Shown: positions 1 through 6,036 of the stretch, piece by piece
Position numbering within the stretch: the first letter of the stretch is position 1
How the letters are laid out: the number at the start of each line of letters is the position of its first letter
Source of the DNA: WLJO01 sp945889085
GTDB taxonomy: Bacteria; Actinomycetota; Acidimicrobiia; Acidimicrobiales; Ilumatobacteraceae
Length of the DNA: 8,979 nucleotides
Assembly (NCBI GenBank): GCA_945889085.1
Contig: CAMDBM010000065.1
Location: 1-8,979 of the forward strand
Direction: 5' to 3'
Made by a program: the position numbers and the translations under genes
Notes under the pieces: generated by a model
Databases searched by the model: none
Told to the model about the DNA's origin: nothing
The model's input: the letters and a program-made list of their open reading frames with translations, nothing else

Positions 1-1
1 C

Positions 2-1270
2 GACCTCTGGGACGCGATCGAGCAGGCAACGGGCGACCCCGTGCGCCGACTGATGGACTCGTGGATCTGGCAGCCAGGATTCCCCATCGTGTCAGCGTCG
101 CTGGAGGGCTCCCGCCTGACGCTGCAGCAAGAGCGCTTCGGCTACAGCAACGAGGCAGTCGGTGACCGCACCGTCTGGCTGGTGCCGGTCCACATTCGCG
201 AGTTCACCTCAGCGGGTGAGCAACGCCGCACGGTGCTCCTCACGGATCGCACCTCCACCGTCGAACTCACCGATGCCTCGTCCGCCGTGCTCGTGAATGC
301 CGGCGGTCACGGCTACTTCCGTGTGGCCTACGATCAACAGCTTCGGTCACGACTCACGCGCAGCGTGCTATCACAGCTCGAGACCATCGATCGATACAAC
401 CTCGTAGCGGATGCATGGGCGGCGGTCGTCGCGTCGCGACTCACATCGACCGAGTTCCTCGAACTGGTCCGCGAGTTCGAGGACGAAGTGGACCTCGCGG
501 TGTGGCAGGCCATCGACGCGGGCCTGCGCGCCTGCGACCGTCTTGTCAGCGACGACAACCGACCGCCGTTTGCTGCCATGGTGTCAGCACTCGCCGGCCC
601 GGCGCTCGCCCGTCTGGGTTGGGAGCGATCGGCTGACGAGGATCAACTCACCTCACAGTTGCGAGGCCTGCTGGTTCAGATGCTCGCACTGCGCGGACGG
701 GATGCCGCAACCGTGGACCGTTGTCGCTCGCTGTTCGACTCCGCACTGGAGGATTCGTTGGAGGCCGACCCCGAACTGCTCGCAGCCTCCACCACGGTGA
801 TGGCATCCGTCGGCGACGCCACCCTCTACGAGACGTTTGTCGAGCGGTTCCGCAGCGCATCGACCCCCCAGGAGCAGATCCGATTCCTCTACGCCCTCGC
901 CGACTTCGACGACGAGGCGCTCATCCATCGCACGGTGACGTTTGCGTTCTCCGACGAGGTAAAGACCCAGAACGCCCCGTTCCTCATCGGTCGTGCAATT
1001 GCAAACCGCGTGAATGGAGCGGTGGCCTGGGACCTGTTGCGCGAACGCTGGACGGAGGCCAACACCCGCTTCCCGGGCAACACGATTGTGCGCATGGTGG
1101 ATCCGGTGAAACTGCTCGACTTCCCCGAGCACGTGGCGAGCGTGCAGGGCTTCTTCGCGGAGCACGACATCCCGCAAGGCGCCAAGACACTGGCCCAGAT
1201 CCTGGAGCGCCAGCGCGTGAACGTGGCCCTACGTCAGCGAGAGTCCGAACGCCTCAGCGCGTCGCTCTAG
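2..1270 (+). CDS. pepN: M1 family aminopeptidase (PepN-like), C-terminal part, 5' end outside window
   Basis: Zinc aminopeptidases of the M1 family remove N-terminal amino acids from peptides, usually in the cytoplasm. The visible 422 residues run in frame from the window edge and end in TAG. They begin DLWDAIEQATGDPVRRLMDSW followed by IWQPGFPIVS, which matches the junction after the catalytic domain in this family (LWxAxExxxGxPVxxLMxxWxxQxGxPxV). A beta-sandwich segment follows at roughly residues 30-100. From the NAGGHGYFRVAYD motif near residue 99 comes a long helical region of the ERAP1_C type (PF11838), which caps the active site. The zinc-binding HEXXH and the GAMEN motif would lie upstream and cannot be checked, so activity is inferred. 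The GTG at 41 is internal and not a likely start, because homology continues upstream of it. The ORF is intact to its stop. A distinct spacer separates it from fic, so co-transcription with fic is not suggested. Confidence 0.88.
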   Translation, partial: DLWDAIEQATGDPVRRLMDSWIWQPGFPIVSASLEGSRLTLQQERFGYSNEAVGDRTVWLVPVHIREFTSAGEQRRTVLLTDRTSTVELTDASSAVLVNAGGHGYFRVAYDQQLRSRLTRSVLSQLETIDRYNLVADAWAAVVASRLTSTEFLELVREFEDEVDLAVWQAIDAGLRACDRLVSDDNRPPFAAMVSALAGPALARLGWERSADEDQLTSQLRGLLVQMLALRGRDAATVDRCRSLFDSALEDSLEADPELLAASTTVMASVGDATLYETFVERFRSASTPQEQIRFLYALADFDDEALIHRTVTFAFSDEVKTQNAPFLIGRAIANRVNGAVAWDLLRERWTEANTRFPGNTIVRMVDPVKLLDFPEHVASVQGFFAEHDIPQGAKTLAQILERQRVNVALRQRESERLSASL

Positions 1271-1277
1271 TGAAAGC

Positions 1278-1356
1278 TTCGCGTTCTTGCGGCCGAGTCC
1301 GGTCCTCGCGAAGGTCCGGATCGGGTTCCCATCCCGGAACTCCCGCAAGAAGCGAG
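1278..1356. other. Foldable intergenic element: outer stem with two inner hairpins
   Basis: Starting 8 nt after the aminopeptidase stop codon, the sequence can fold as a three-way junction. The outer stem pairs 1284-1292 (TTCTTGCGG) perfectly with 1343-1351 (CCGCAAGAA). It continues past one bulged G through 1278-1282 with 1352-1356. Hairpin A pairs TCCGG (1298-1302) with CCGGA (1316-1320), then CCT with AGG around a CGCGA loop. Hairpin B pairs 1323-1329 with 1336-1342 around a 6-nt loop and abuts the outer stem. It could act as a transcription terminator for the upstream gene, but no T-run follows on the plus strand. It could also be a structured leader or small RNA. I did not compute a folding energy. 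Confidence 0.45.
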
Positions 1357-1371
1357 AAGTCACCCAACCGC

Positions 1372-1391
1372 TAGTATCACTTAAGCACTTA
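1372..1391 (+). promoter_or_regulatory. Putative fic promoter with CACTTA direct repeats
   Basis: This is an AT-rich stretch in an otherwise GC-rich window. TAGTAT at 1372-1377 resembles a sigma-70 -10 box and lies 34 nt before the fic ATG. Directly downstream, CACTTA occurs at 1378-1383 and again at 1386-1391, an 8-bp period, so the two copies lie on nearly the same helical face only if a dimer bends the DNA. No convincing -35 box is visible. Repeats overlapping the start of transcription suggest a repressor operator. The Fic protein itself carries a probable winged helix and is one candidate binder, which is inference only. Confidence 0.4.
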
Positions 1392-1400
1392 TGTGGAACT

Positions 1401-1405
1401 AAGGA
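1401..1405 (+). promoter_or_regulatory. Ribosome binding site of fic
   Basis: AAGGA lies 6 nt before the ATG at 1412, a normal Shine-Dalgarno spacing. It fixes that ATG as the start. Confidence 0.7.
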
Positions 1406-1411
1406 CTCACT

Positions 1412-2611
1412 ATGGTCTCGGAACGTTTCTCGTGGCCCGCGCTCTCGTACGAGCAGCTCCCCTGGACGAGTCGGGGCGATGTCCCCATGTCCCGACAGGC
1501 CCAGCGCCGCGCCCGGAGCGAGTACCTCGCGGCGGTCGTCCCGCCGATCGCTACCACCGCGGTCTCACTCCCCCCGGAGATACTTGCCGAGGCGGAGGAC
1601 GCCGCGACCGAAGTCGCCCGATTCGACGCTGAGGCAGGAGGAGAGATCTCGCCGTTCGCAGCCGTCCTGCTGCGCTCCGAGTCCGCCGCGTCCTCAAGGA
1701 TCGAGAACCTCACCGCTTCTGCCCGGGCGATCGCTGAGGCGGAACTCGGCTTCGGCAGCCGCAAGGCGAACATGATCGTCGCGAACCAGCAAGCGATGAC
1801 CGCGGCTGTTGCACTCGCCAATCGGATCGACAGCGGTGCAATTCTCCAGATGCACCAGGCACTTCTCGCCTCGGCCCAGCCCGACATCGCGGGCAAGTGG
1901 CGCGAGGAACAGGTGTGGATCGGGGGCACGACCGTGAGCCCCCACGGCGCCCTCTTCGTCCCGCCGCATCACCGTCACATCCGCGCAGCGATCGACGATC
2001 TGCTGGCGTTCGTGAGCCGTACGGACATCCCAACGCTCACCCACGCGGCCCTTGCGCACGCACAGTTCGAGACCATCCATCCCTTTGCCGACGGGAACGG
2101 CCGCACCGGGCGCGCACTGGTCCATGCGCAACTGCGAAACGCTCGCCTCACCCGTCATGTCACCGTCCCGGTGTCCTCCGGCTTGCTGGCGAATGTCGAA
2201 GCCTATTTCAAGGCACTCACCGACTACCGAAATGGCAATCCCGGGCCGATCGTTCAACGCTTCAGCGAGGCGGCGTTCCTCGCCACGGCGAACGGACGAC
2301 GGCTCGTCGGCGACCTCCGCACGATCCGCTCCACGTGGGAAACACGTATTCGGGCGAGACGGGACTCGGCCGCGTGGCGGGTCGCCGACCTGCTCCTCCG
2401 TCAACCCGTGGTGAATGCTCGCTTCGCGGCCAACGAGCTGAACGTCGCCCCGAACAACGTCTACCGACTCTTCGAGCCGCTGCTGCGCGCCGAAGTGATC
2501 GTGGAGTTCAGCAACAAACGTCGGGACCAGCTCTGGCGCGCTCCCGAAGTGCTCGCCGTGCTCGATGCGTTCGCCCAACGCGCCAGCAGACGCAGGCGCC
2601 CGACTGCCTGA
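1412..2611 (+). CDS. fic: Fic family protein (probable AMP transferase) with N-terminal inhibitory motif and C-terminal winged helix
   Basis: Fic enzymes transfer a nucleotide part, usually AMP from ATP, onto a hydroxyl side chain of a target protein, and some also remove it. The 399-aa protein has the full active-site motif HPFADGNGRTGR at residues 223-234, with catalytic His223, the anion-binding GNGR, and the second Arg234. An N-terminal Fic_N-like segment covers about residues 10-60. At 94-99 SSRIEN fits the inhibitory helix consensus (S/T)xxxE(G/N), with Glu98 expected to block the ATP gamma-phosphate site. The target-binding flap is near WREEQVWIGG (163-172). Residues ~320-385 resemble a winged helix ending in a basic tail. 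This architecture and length match class II Fic proteins such as the ~370-aa Shewanella protein, which self-inhibit and need no separate antitoxin. None is encoded beside it. The start is supported by AAGGA 6 nt upstream. The AMP donor and the target are not deducible. Confidence 0.93.
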   Translation: MVSERFSWPALSYEQLPWTSRGDVPMSRQAQRRARSEYLAAVVPPIATTAVSLPPEILAEAEDAATEVARFDAEAGGEISPFAAVLLRSESAASSRIENLTASARAIAEAELGFGSRKANMIVANQQAMTAAVALANRIDSGAILQMHQALLASAQPDIAGKWREEQVWIGGTTVSPHGALFVPPHHRHIRAAIDDLLAFVSRTDIPTLTHAALAHAQFETIHPFADGNGRTGRALVHAQLRNARLTRHVTVPVSSGLLANVEAYFKALTDYRNGNPGPIVQRFSEAAFLATANGRRLVGDLRTIRSTWETRIRARRDSAAWRVADLLLRQPVVNARFAANELNVAPNNVYRLFEPLLRAEVIVEFSNKRRDQLWRAPEVLAVLDAFAQRASRRRRPTA

Positions 2612-2649
2612 ACCACTTCGGCTGAGGTGCTCCTGTTTGCCTACTTCGG

Positions 2650-2688
2650 CCGCGGGAATTTCCCGCGGGAAATTTCCGGCGTCGCCGG
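2650..2688. terminator. Convergent-gene spacer with stacked palindromes, probable bidirectional terminator
   Basis: The spacer lies between the 3' ends of fic (+) and the polyprenyl synthase (-). It holds a 9-bp inverted repeat, CCGCGGGAA (2650-2658) with TTCCCGCGG (2660-2668) around a single T. This runs into the perfect palindrome GGAAATTTCC (2668-2677) and then the hairpin CCGGC-GTC-GCCGG (2676-2688). The first two are also near-identical tandem units, CGCGGGAATTTCC (2651-2663) and CGCGGGAAATTTCC (2664-2677). Strong GC stems next to short A/T tracts on both strands, between convergent genes, suggest two-way termination. No long T-run is present. Confidence 0.55.
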
Positions 2689-2696
2689 GACCGGGA

Positions 2697-3722
2697 TTAG
2701 CGGAGGTTCGCTGGGACCTTCTCGACGAGGATGCCGTCGAGGTAACGCTGTGGGATCTCTGTGAGCCCGTCTCGGGTCCTGCTCGGGCTCACAGCGTCGA
2801 GCGCACGACGTGCCAGTTCGTTGTACCGGTCGATCAGTTCCAGTGTGGCGGCCACTGCTGTGCCTGCGAGCACGTGCTCACGGAACTCTGCTGCCGCACC
2901 GGCGTTGGACGACGCGTCGAGCATCAGGCCCGTGAGGCGATCACGGTCGGATCCGGATGCTTCCTGAACGGCGAGGAGCATCGGCACGGTAAACACGCCG
3001 GCGCGCACGTCGTTGTTCACGGGCTTGCCCATCAGTTCCTCGGTGGAGAGCAGGTCGAGCAGGTCGTCGACAAGCTGGAACGAGATGCCGAAGTTCATGC
3101 CGAACGAGCCGAACGCCTCGGCAAGGTCCAGGCGCCCGACGCACAGTGCGCCGATGTCGCATGCAGCACGCATGAGTGCGCCGGTCTTGCCCTTGATGGA
3201 CTCGATTGCGTCATCCACACTGCGATCCGTACGCCCCTGGTGAAGCCCCTCAAGGCTCTGGCCATCGCAGAGGTCCGAGATGGTGACGGCGAGGCTCAGC
3301 GCCACGTCGGCCGACACGAAGGCGGCCTCGACGCCCGCACGGGCGAGCAGGAAGTCGCCGACGAGCAGCGCCTGGTTCGAGCCCTCGACGGAGTTCACCG
3401 TGGGAACCCCGCGGCGGTAGAGCGCCTCGTCCATGATGTCGTCGTGCACGAGCGAGCCGACGTGCACGAGTTCCACCGAGGCAGCACCGCGGCGGACCCG
3501 GCTATCGAGCGGCTTCACCTCGACATCGGGCACGCTCGCAACGGCGGCGGCAATAGTGAGAAGCGGGCGGAGACGCTTGCCTCCGGCCTGCAGCATGCGG
3601 CGCGCGGGCTCGACGAGTTCGATGGTTCCCGACAGCGACGCGTCGAGGGCGCCCGCTACCTCGTCGAGCGAGTGGTCGAGGTGTTCGATGCCGAGCAGTT
3701 CGGAGAAATCTGCAGCCTTCAC
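2697..3722 (-). CDS. Trans-polyprenyl diphosphate synthase (hepta-/octaprenyl type)
   Basis: This enzyme adds several isopentenyl diphosphate units in trans to an allylic primer, making a long prenyl diphosphate, most often for the menaquinone tail in actinobacteria. The 341-aa protein has the full set of class I motifs: GGKRLRP at 47-53, the first Asp-rich motif DDIMD at 94-98, KGKT at 177-180, and the second Asp-rich motif DDLLD at 219-223 preceded by FQLV. The residue five before the first DDxxD is Gly89. A small residue there is typical of enzymes making long chains rather than C15 or C20, so I favour C30 or longer, but the exact length cannot be read. The GTG start at 3722 overlaps the uppS stop as GTGA and has a strong GGAGGA 6 nt upstream. 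An open frame reaches further 5' into uppS but carries no homology. It could also be named ispB, hepT or grcC. It is the last gene of the minus-strand run. Confidence 0.9.
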   Translation of the reverse strand: MKAADFSELLGIEHLDHSLDEVAGALDASLSGTIELVEPARRMLQAGGKRLRPLLTIAAAVASVPDVEVKPLDSRVRRGAASVELVHVGSLVHDDIMDEALYRRGVPTVNSVEGSNQALLVGDFLLARAGVEAAFVSADVALSLAVTISDLCDGQSLEGLHQGRTDRSVDDAIESIKGKTGALMRAACDIGALCVGRLDLAEAFGSFGMNFGISFQLVDDLLDLLSTEELMGKPVNNDVRAGVFTVPMLLAVQEASGSDRDRLTGLMLDASSNAGAAAEFREHVLAGTAVAATLELIDRYNELARRALDAVSPSRTRDGLTEIPQRYLDGILVEKVPANLR

Positions 3723-4489
3723 GAGCGGTCCTCCAGTTCCTCGCTGCCGGTACCCGACGAACCCTTGCGGCGTCGGCGTTGCTGGAACTCCGCAACGGCG
3801 GAGTACAGGTGACCCTCGCGGAAGTCCGGCCAGAGCGTGTCCATGAACACGAACTCGGCGTAGGTGGAGTGCCAGGGGAAGAAGTTCGACAGGCGGTATT
3901 CCGACGAGGTGCGGATGAGCAGGTCGATATCGGGCATCGACGGCTCGTACATCGCTGCGTGTACTGCGGCTTCGTCGATCTGGTCCGCGGGAGTACCGGC
4001 CGCCACGAGGCTCTTCACGGCGTCGACGATCTCTGCACGGCCGCCGTAGTTGAACGCAATGCAGAACTCGAGACCGTCGTTGTGGGCGGTCATCTCCTCG
4101 CACTCACGCAGCCAGTTGCGGCAGGCGTCGGGTACGCGGGGATCATCGAGGTCGCCCAGGAAGCGCAAGCGGACACCGATCCGCTTGAAGCGCTGACGCT
4201 TCTCCTCCCGGAGCAACCACTCCTGCAGGCTCATGAGGAACGCAACCTCGGCAGGCTCGCGCTTCCAGTTCTCGGTGGAGAAGGCGTACACCGTGAGCCA
4301 CTTCACGCCGAGTGCGAGGCAACCGTCCACCACGGCATCCACCGATTCCTCGGCAGCCTCGTGCCCGACGCTGCGGGTGAGGTTGCGCATCTGGGCCCAG
4401 CGCCCGTTGCCGTCCATGATGCAGGCGACGTGCCGGGGGATCTCCCCCTCGGCGACCAACGCCATCTCGGACGCTTCGACGATACGCAC
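3719..4489 (-). CDS. uppS: Cis-prenyltransferase, (di-trans,poly-cis) polyprenyl diphosphate synthase UppS
   Basis: UppS condenses farnesyl diphosphate with isopentenyl diphosphates in cis to make the C55 carrier lipid of cell-wall synthesis, at the inner face of the membrane. The 256-aa product shows the family motifs in order: HVACIMDGNGRWA (20-32) with catalytic Asp26, GHEAA (42-46), LTVYAFSTENWKR (65-77), FNYGGRAEIVDA (146-157) and LLIRTSSEYRLSNF (190-203) with Arg193, Arg199 and Ser201, then Glu212 for Mg. By recall these correspond to E. coli Arg194, Arg200, Ser202 and Glu213. The usual RTGGE or RTSGE is RTSSE here, and FPWHSTY replaces the more common LLWQSAY. A basic then acidic tail (238-256) extends past the usual C-terminus. 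The GTG at 4489 has only a weak AGG upstream, and the ATG at 4465 (248 aa) is an alternative start. The 3' end overlaps the next gene by four bases, implying translational coupling. Confidence 0.93.
   Translation of the reverse strand: MRIVEASEMALVAEGEIPRHVACIMDGNGRWAQMRNLTRSVGHEAAEESVDAVVDGCLALGVKWLTVYAFSTENWKREPAEVAFLMSLQEWLLREEKRQRFKRIGVRLRFLGDLDDPRVPDACRNWLRECEEMTAHNDGLEFCIAFNYGGRAEIVDAVKSLVAAGTPADQIDEAAVHAAMYEPSMPDIDLLIRTSSEYRLSNFFPWHSTYAEFVFMDTLWPDFREGHLYSAVAEFQQRRRRKGSSGTGSEELEDRS
3729..3734 (-). promoter_or_regulatory. Ribosome binding site of the polyprenyl synthase, inside uppS
   Basis: On the minus strand GGAGGA lies 6 nt before GTG 3722, within the last codons of uppS. It decides the start of the downstream gene and supports coupled translation. 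Confidence 0.75.
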
Positions 4490-4547
4490 GGGACCTGACG
4501 CTATCGCCCGACGGGAACCCGCGGACCCGGCAGGTGCGCCGGGAGGG

Positions 4548-4574
4548 CTGACCCAGCGGGCCGGTCCGGGTCAG
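4548..4574. other. Inverted repeat spanning the VWA gene stop codon
   Basis: CTGACCC (4548-4554) pairs with GGGTCAG (4568-4574) around 13 nt, and includes the stop codon of the VWA gene at 4571-4573. It sits at the head of the 81-nt gap before uppS. It may attenuate or process the transcript. There is no T-run, so it is not a clear terminator. I see no other element in this gap. Confidence 0.3.
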
Positions 4575-6013
4575 GCGAGCTTGTCGACGAAGCCCTCGAG
4601 TTGGCGCAGGTTGCGGCACTCGAATACCCCGTCGGTGTGCGCACCGTACTCACCGACGATCGAGTCGCCGGTATTCCAGTAGGACTTCGGCTCCGGATTC
4701 AGCCAGTAGACCTGACGGGCCTTCTGACGAATCGACTTGACCACCCAGGCCTGTGACGCGTGGTAGTTGTTCCGGGCGTCGCCAAGGAACACCACCGTGC
4801 TCTTCGAGCTGATGTCCTTGCCGTACTTCTCCCAGAACACCTCGAAGGCATGGCCGTAGTCCGAGTGGCCGTCCACCCACACCACATCGGCCTCGGTGTT
4901 CACCCGGTGCACGGCCTCCTGCACGTCCTCGACGCCCTTGAAGAAGTCCGTCACCTCGTCGATGCCGTCGATGAAGACGAACGAACGAACCTTCGAGAAC
5001 TGACCCTGGATCGCGTACACGAGCATCAGCGTGAACCGGGCGAATGCAGCAACGGATCCGGAGATATCCGCGATCACGACGAGTTCCGGCTTCGAGGGGC
5101 GCGGGTACTTGAACTTCGGCTCGGCCGGCACACCGCCGTACGAGAGCGAGTGGCGCATCGTGTTGCGGAAGTCCAGCGGGCCCTTGCGGCCGTGCTTGCG
5201 CTTGCGGGCCAGACGGGCCGCAAGCTTGCGCGTGAGCGGCTGGAGCGCCTTGCGGAGCAGTGCCATCTCCTCACGCGAGGCGTGCATGAACTCCACGTCC
5301 TCGGGAAGGGGTTTGCGAAGTGTCTTGGCCATGGCCTCCACGCCGCGGTCGGCCACGAGCCGACGGCGGATCTCCGCCTCGATCTCTTTCTTGAACGAGT
5401 CGATCCGGCTGTTGAACTCGTCCCGCTCGAGGCGCTCCTCGAGGTCCGTGAACTCCGCATTATGAGCCTCGGCGCCCTGCTTCTGGGCCTCCATCAGCTT
5501 CTCGAGCACGCTGTCGAGGTCGAGGTTCCGCAGCGTGCGGTAGAGGTAGTACGTACCTCCAACGGGGCGGCCGGGCTCCATGCCTGCGAAACGCTGGACG
5601 GCCTGCTTCGCGAGCGCCTTCATCAACGCATCGTCACCCTGCATGAGTGCGTTGTAGAGGAGTTGCATCATCTCCTCCGGCGTCAGCGAGTCCATGGCGC
5701 CACCGGCCTGACCCTTGCCGTCGCCCTGACGCATCTGGTCCTGCATCTCCTTCAACAGCTCGTCGACCTGGTCGCCGTCCTTGAGCTGATACTGCGGTCC
5801 GCGCAGCGAGAAGTAGACCTCGAACACCGTCTCGAACGCACGCCAGTGGGAGGCGTTCTTGACCATCGTGGCGGCGAGGGCGAACTTGAACGCCTCACGG
5901 TCCTCGATCGGGATGAACTTGATTGCTTCGAACGCGTCGAGGTTCTCGGTGAGCGACACCGGGATCCCGGCGTTGCGGAGTTCGCCGACGAAGCCGTTGA
6001 TGAGTTCGAGCAC
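4571..6013 (-). CDS. CoxE-like von Willebrand factor A domain protein, partner of MoxR
   Basis: The 480-aa protein pairs a long helical N-terminal part with a C-terminal VWA domain of the CoxE type (PF05762). The VWA domain runs from about residue 308: LVVIADISGSV holds the metal-site motif DxSxS (Asp316, Ser318, Ser320), HSDYGHAF (383-390) supplies the later metal ligand, and VVFLGDARNN (407-416) is a further core strand. Residues ~85-300 are charged and helical, with probable coiled-coil segments at 180-220, a Gly/Gln-rich linker near 97-107 and a very basic stretch KLAARLARKRKHGRKG (263-278). No signal peptide or membrane segment is seen, so it should be cytoplasmic. Such proteins act with a MoxR AAA+ ATPase, as in CoxD/CoxE maturation of CO dehydrogenase and RavA/ViaA. 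The ATPase gene lies 23 nt upstream. The GTG start at 6013 has AGGTAGG 8 nt before it. The client is unknown. Confidence 0.87.
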   Translation of the reverse strand: MLELINGFVGELRNAGIPVSLTENLDAFEAIKFIPIEDREAFKFALAATMVKNASHWRAFETVFEVYFSLRGPQYQLKDGDQVDELLKEMQDQMRQGDGKGQAGGAMDSLTPEEMMQLLYNALMQGDDALMKALAKQAVQRFAGMEPGRPVGGTYYLYRTLRNLDLDSVLEKLMEAQKQGAEAHNAEFTDLEERLERDEFNSRIDSFKKEIEAEIRRRLVADRGVEAMAKTLRKPLPEDVEFMHASREEMALLRKALQPLTRKLAARLARKRKHGRKGPLDFRNTMRHSLSYGGVPAEPKFKYPRPSKPELVVIADISGSVAAFARFTLMLVYAIQGQFSKVRSFVFIDGIDEVTDFFKGVEDVQEAVHRVNTEADVVWVDGHSDYGHAFEVFWEKYGKDISSKSTVVFLGDARNNYHASQAWVVKSIRQKARQVYWLNPEPKSYWNTGDSIVGEYGAHTDGVFECRNLRQLEGFVDKLA

Positions 6014-6036
6014 GGGGGTTGCCTACCTGTCCGGGC

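Noticed and set aside
1293..1342. Possible tRNA: CGGG-TTCCCAT-CCCG looks like a T-arm.
   Set aside because: No 7-bp acceptor stem, no D-arm and no anticodon arm with a 7-nt loop can be drawn around it.
1322..1352. Resemblance to 5S rRNA: GTTCCCATCCCGGAAC is close to the 5S helix III region, and AAGAAGC vaguely echoes the segment after it.
   Set aside because: The match is about 16 nt with one extra base, the rest of 5S (both ends of helix I, helices IV-V) is absent, and the same bases are explained by hairpin B.
2615..2650. Direct repeat ACTTCGGC at 2615-2622 and 2643-2650 after fic, as a possible insertion footprint.
   Set aside because: Eight bases in GC-rich DNA are expected by chance, and no matching copy lies upstream of fic.
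2565..3812. Long plus-strand open frame opposite the polyprenyl synthase.
   Set aside because: It is antisense to DDxxD-containing coding sequence, overlaps the fic 3' end and terminator, and has no recognisable domain.
3723..4103. Long 5' extension of the polyprenyl synthase frame inside uppS.
   Set aside because: The extension is Arg/Pro-rich without family homology, while GTG 3722 has a strong ribosome site and family-like N-terminus.
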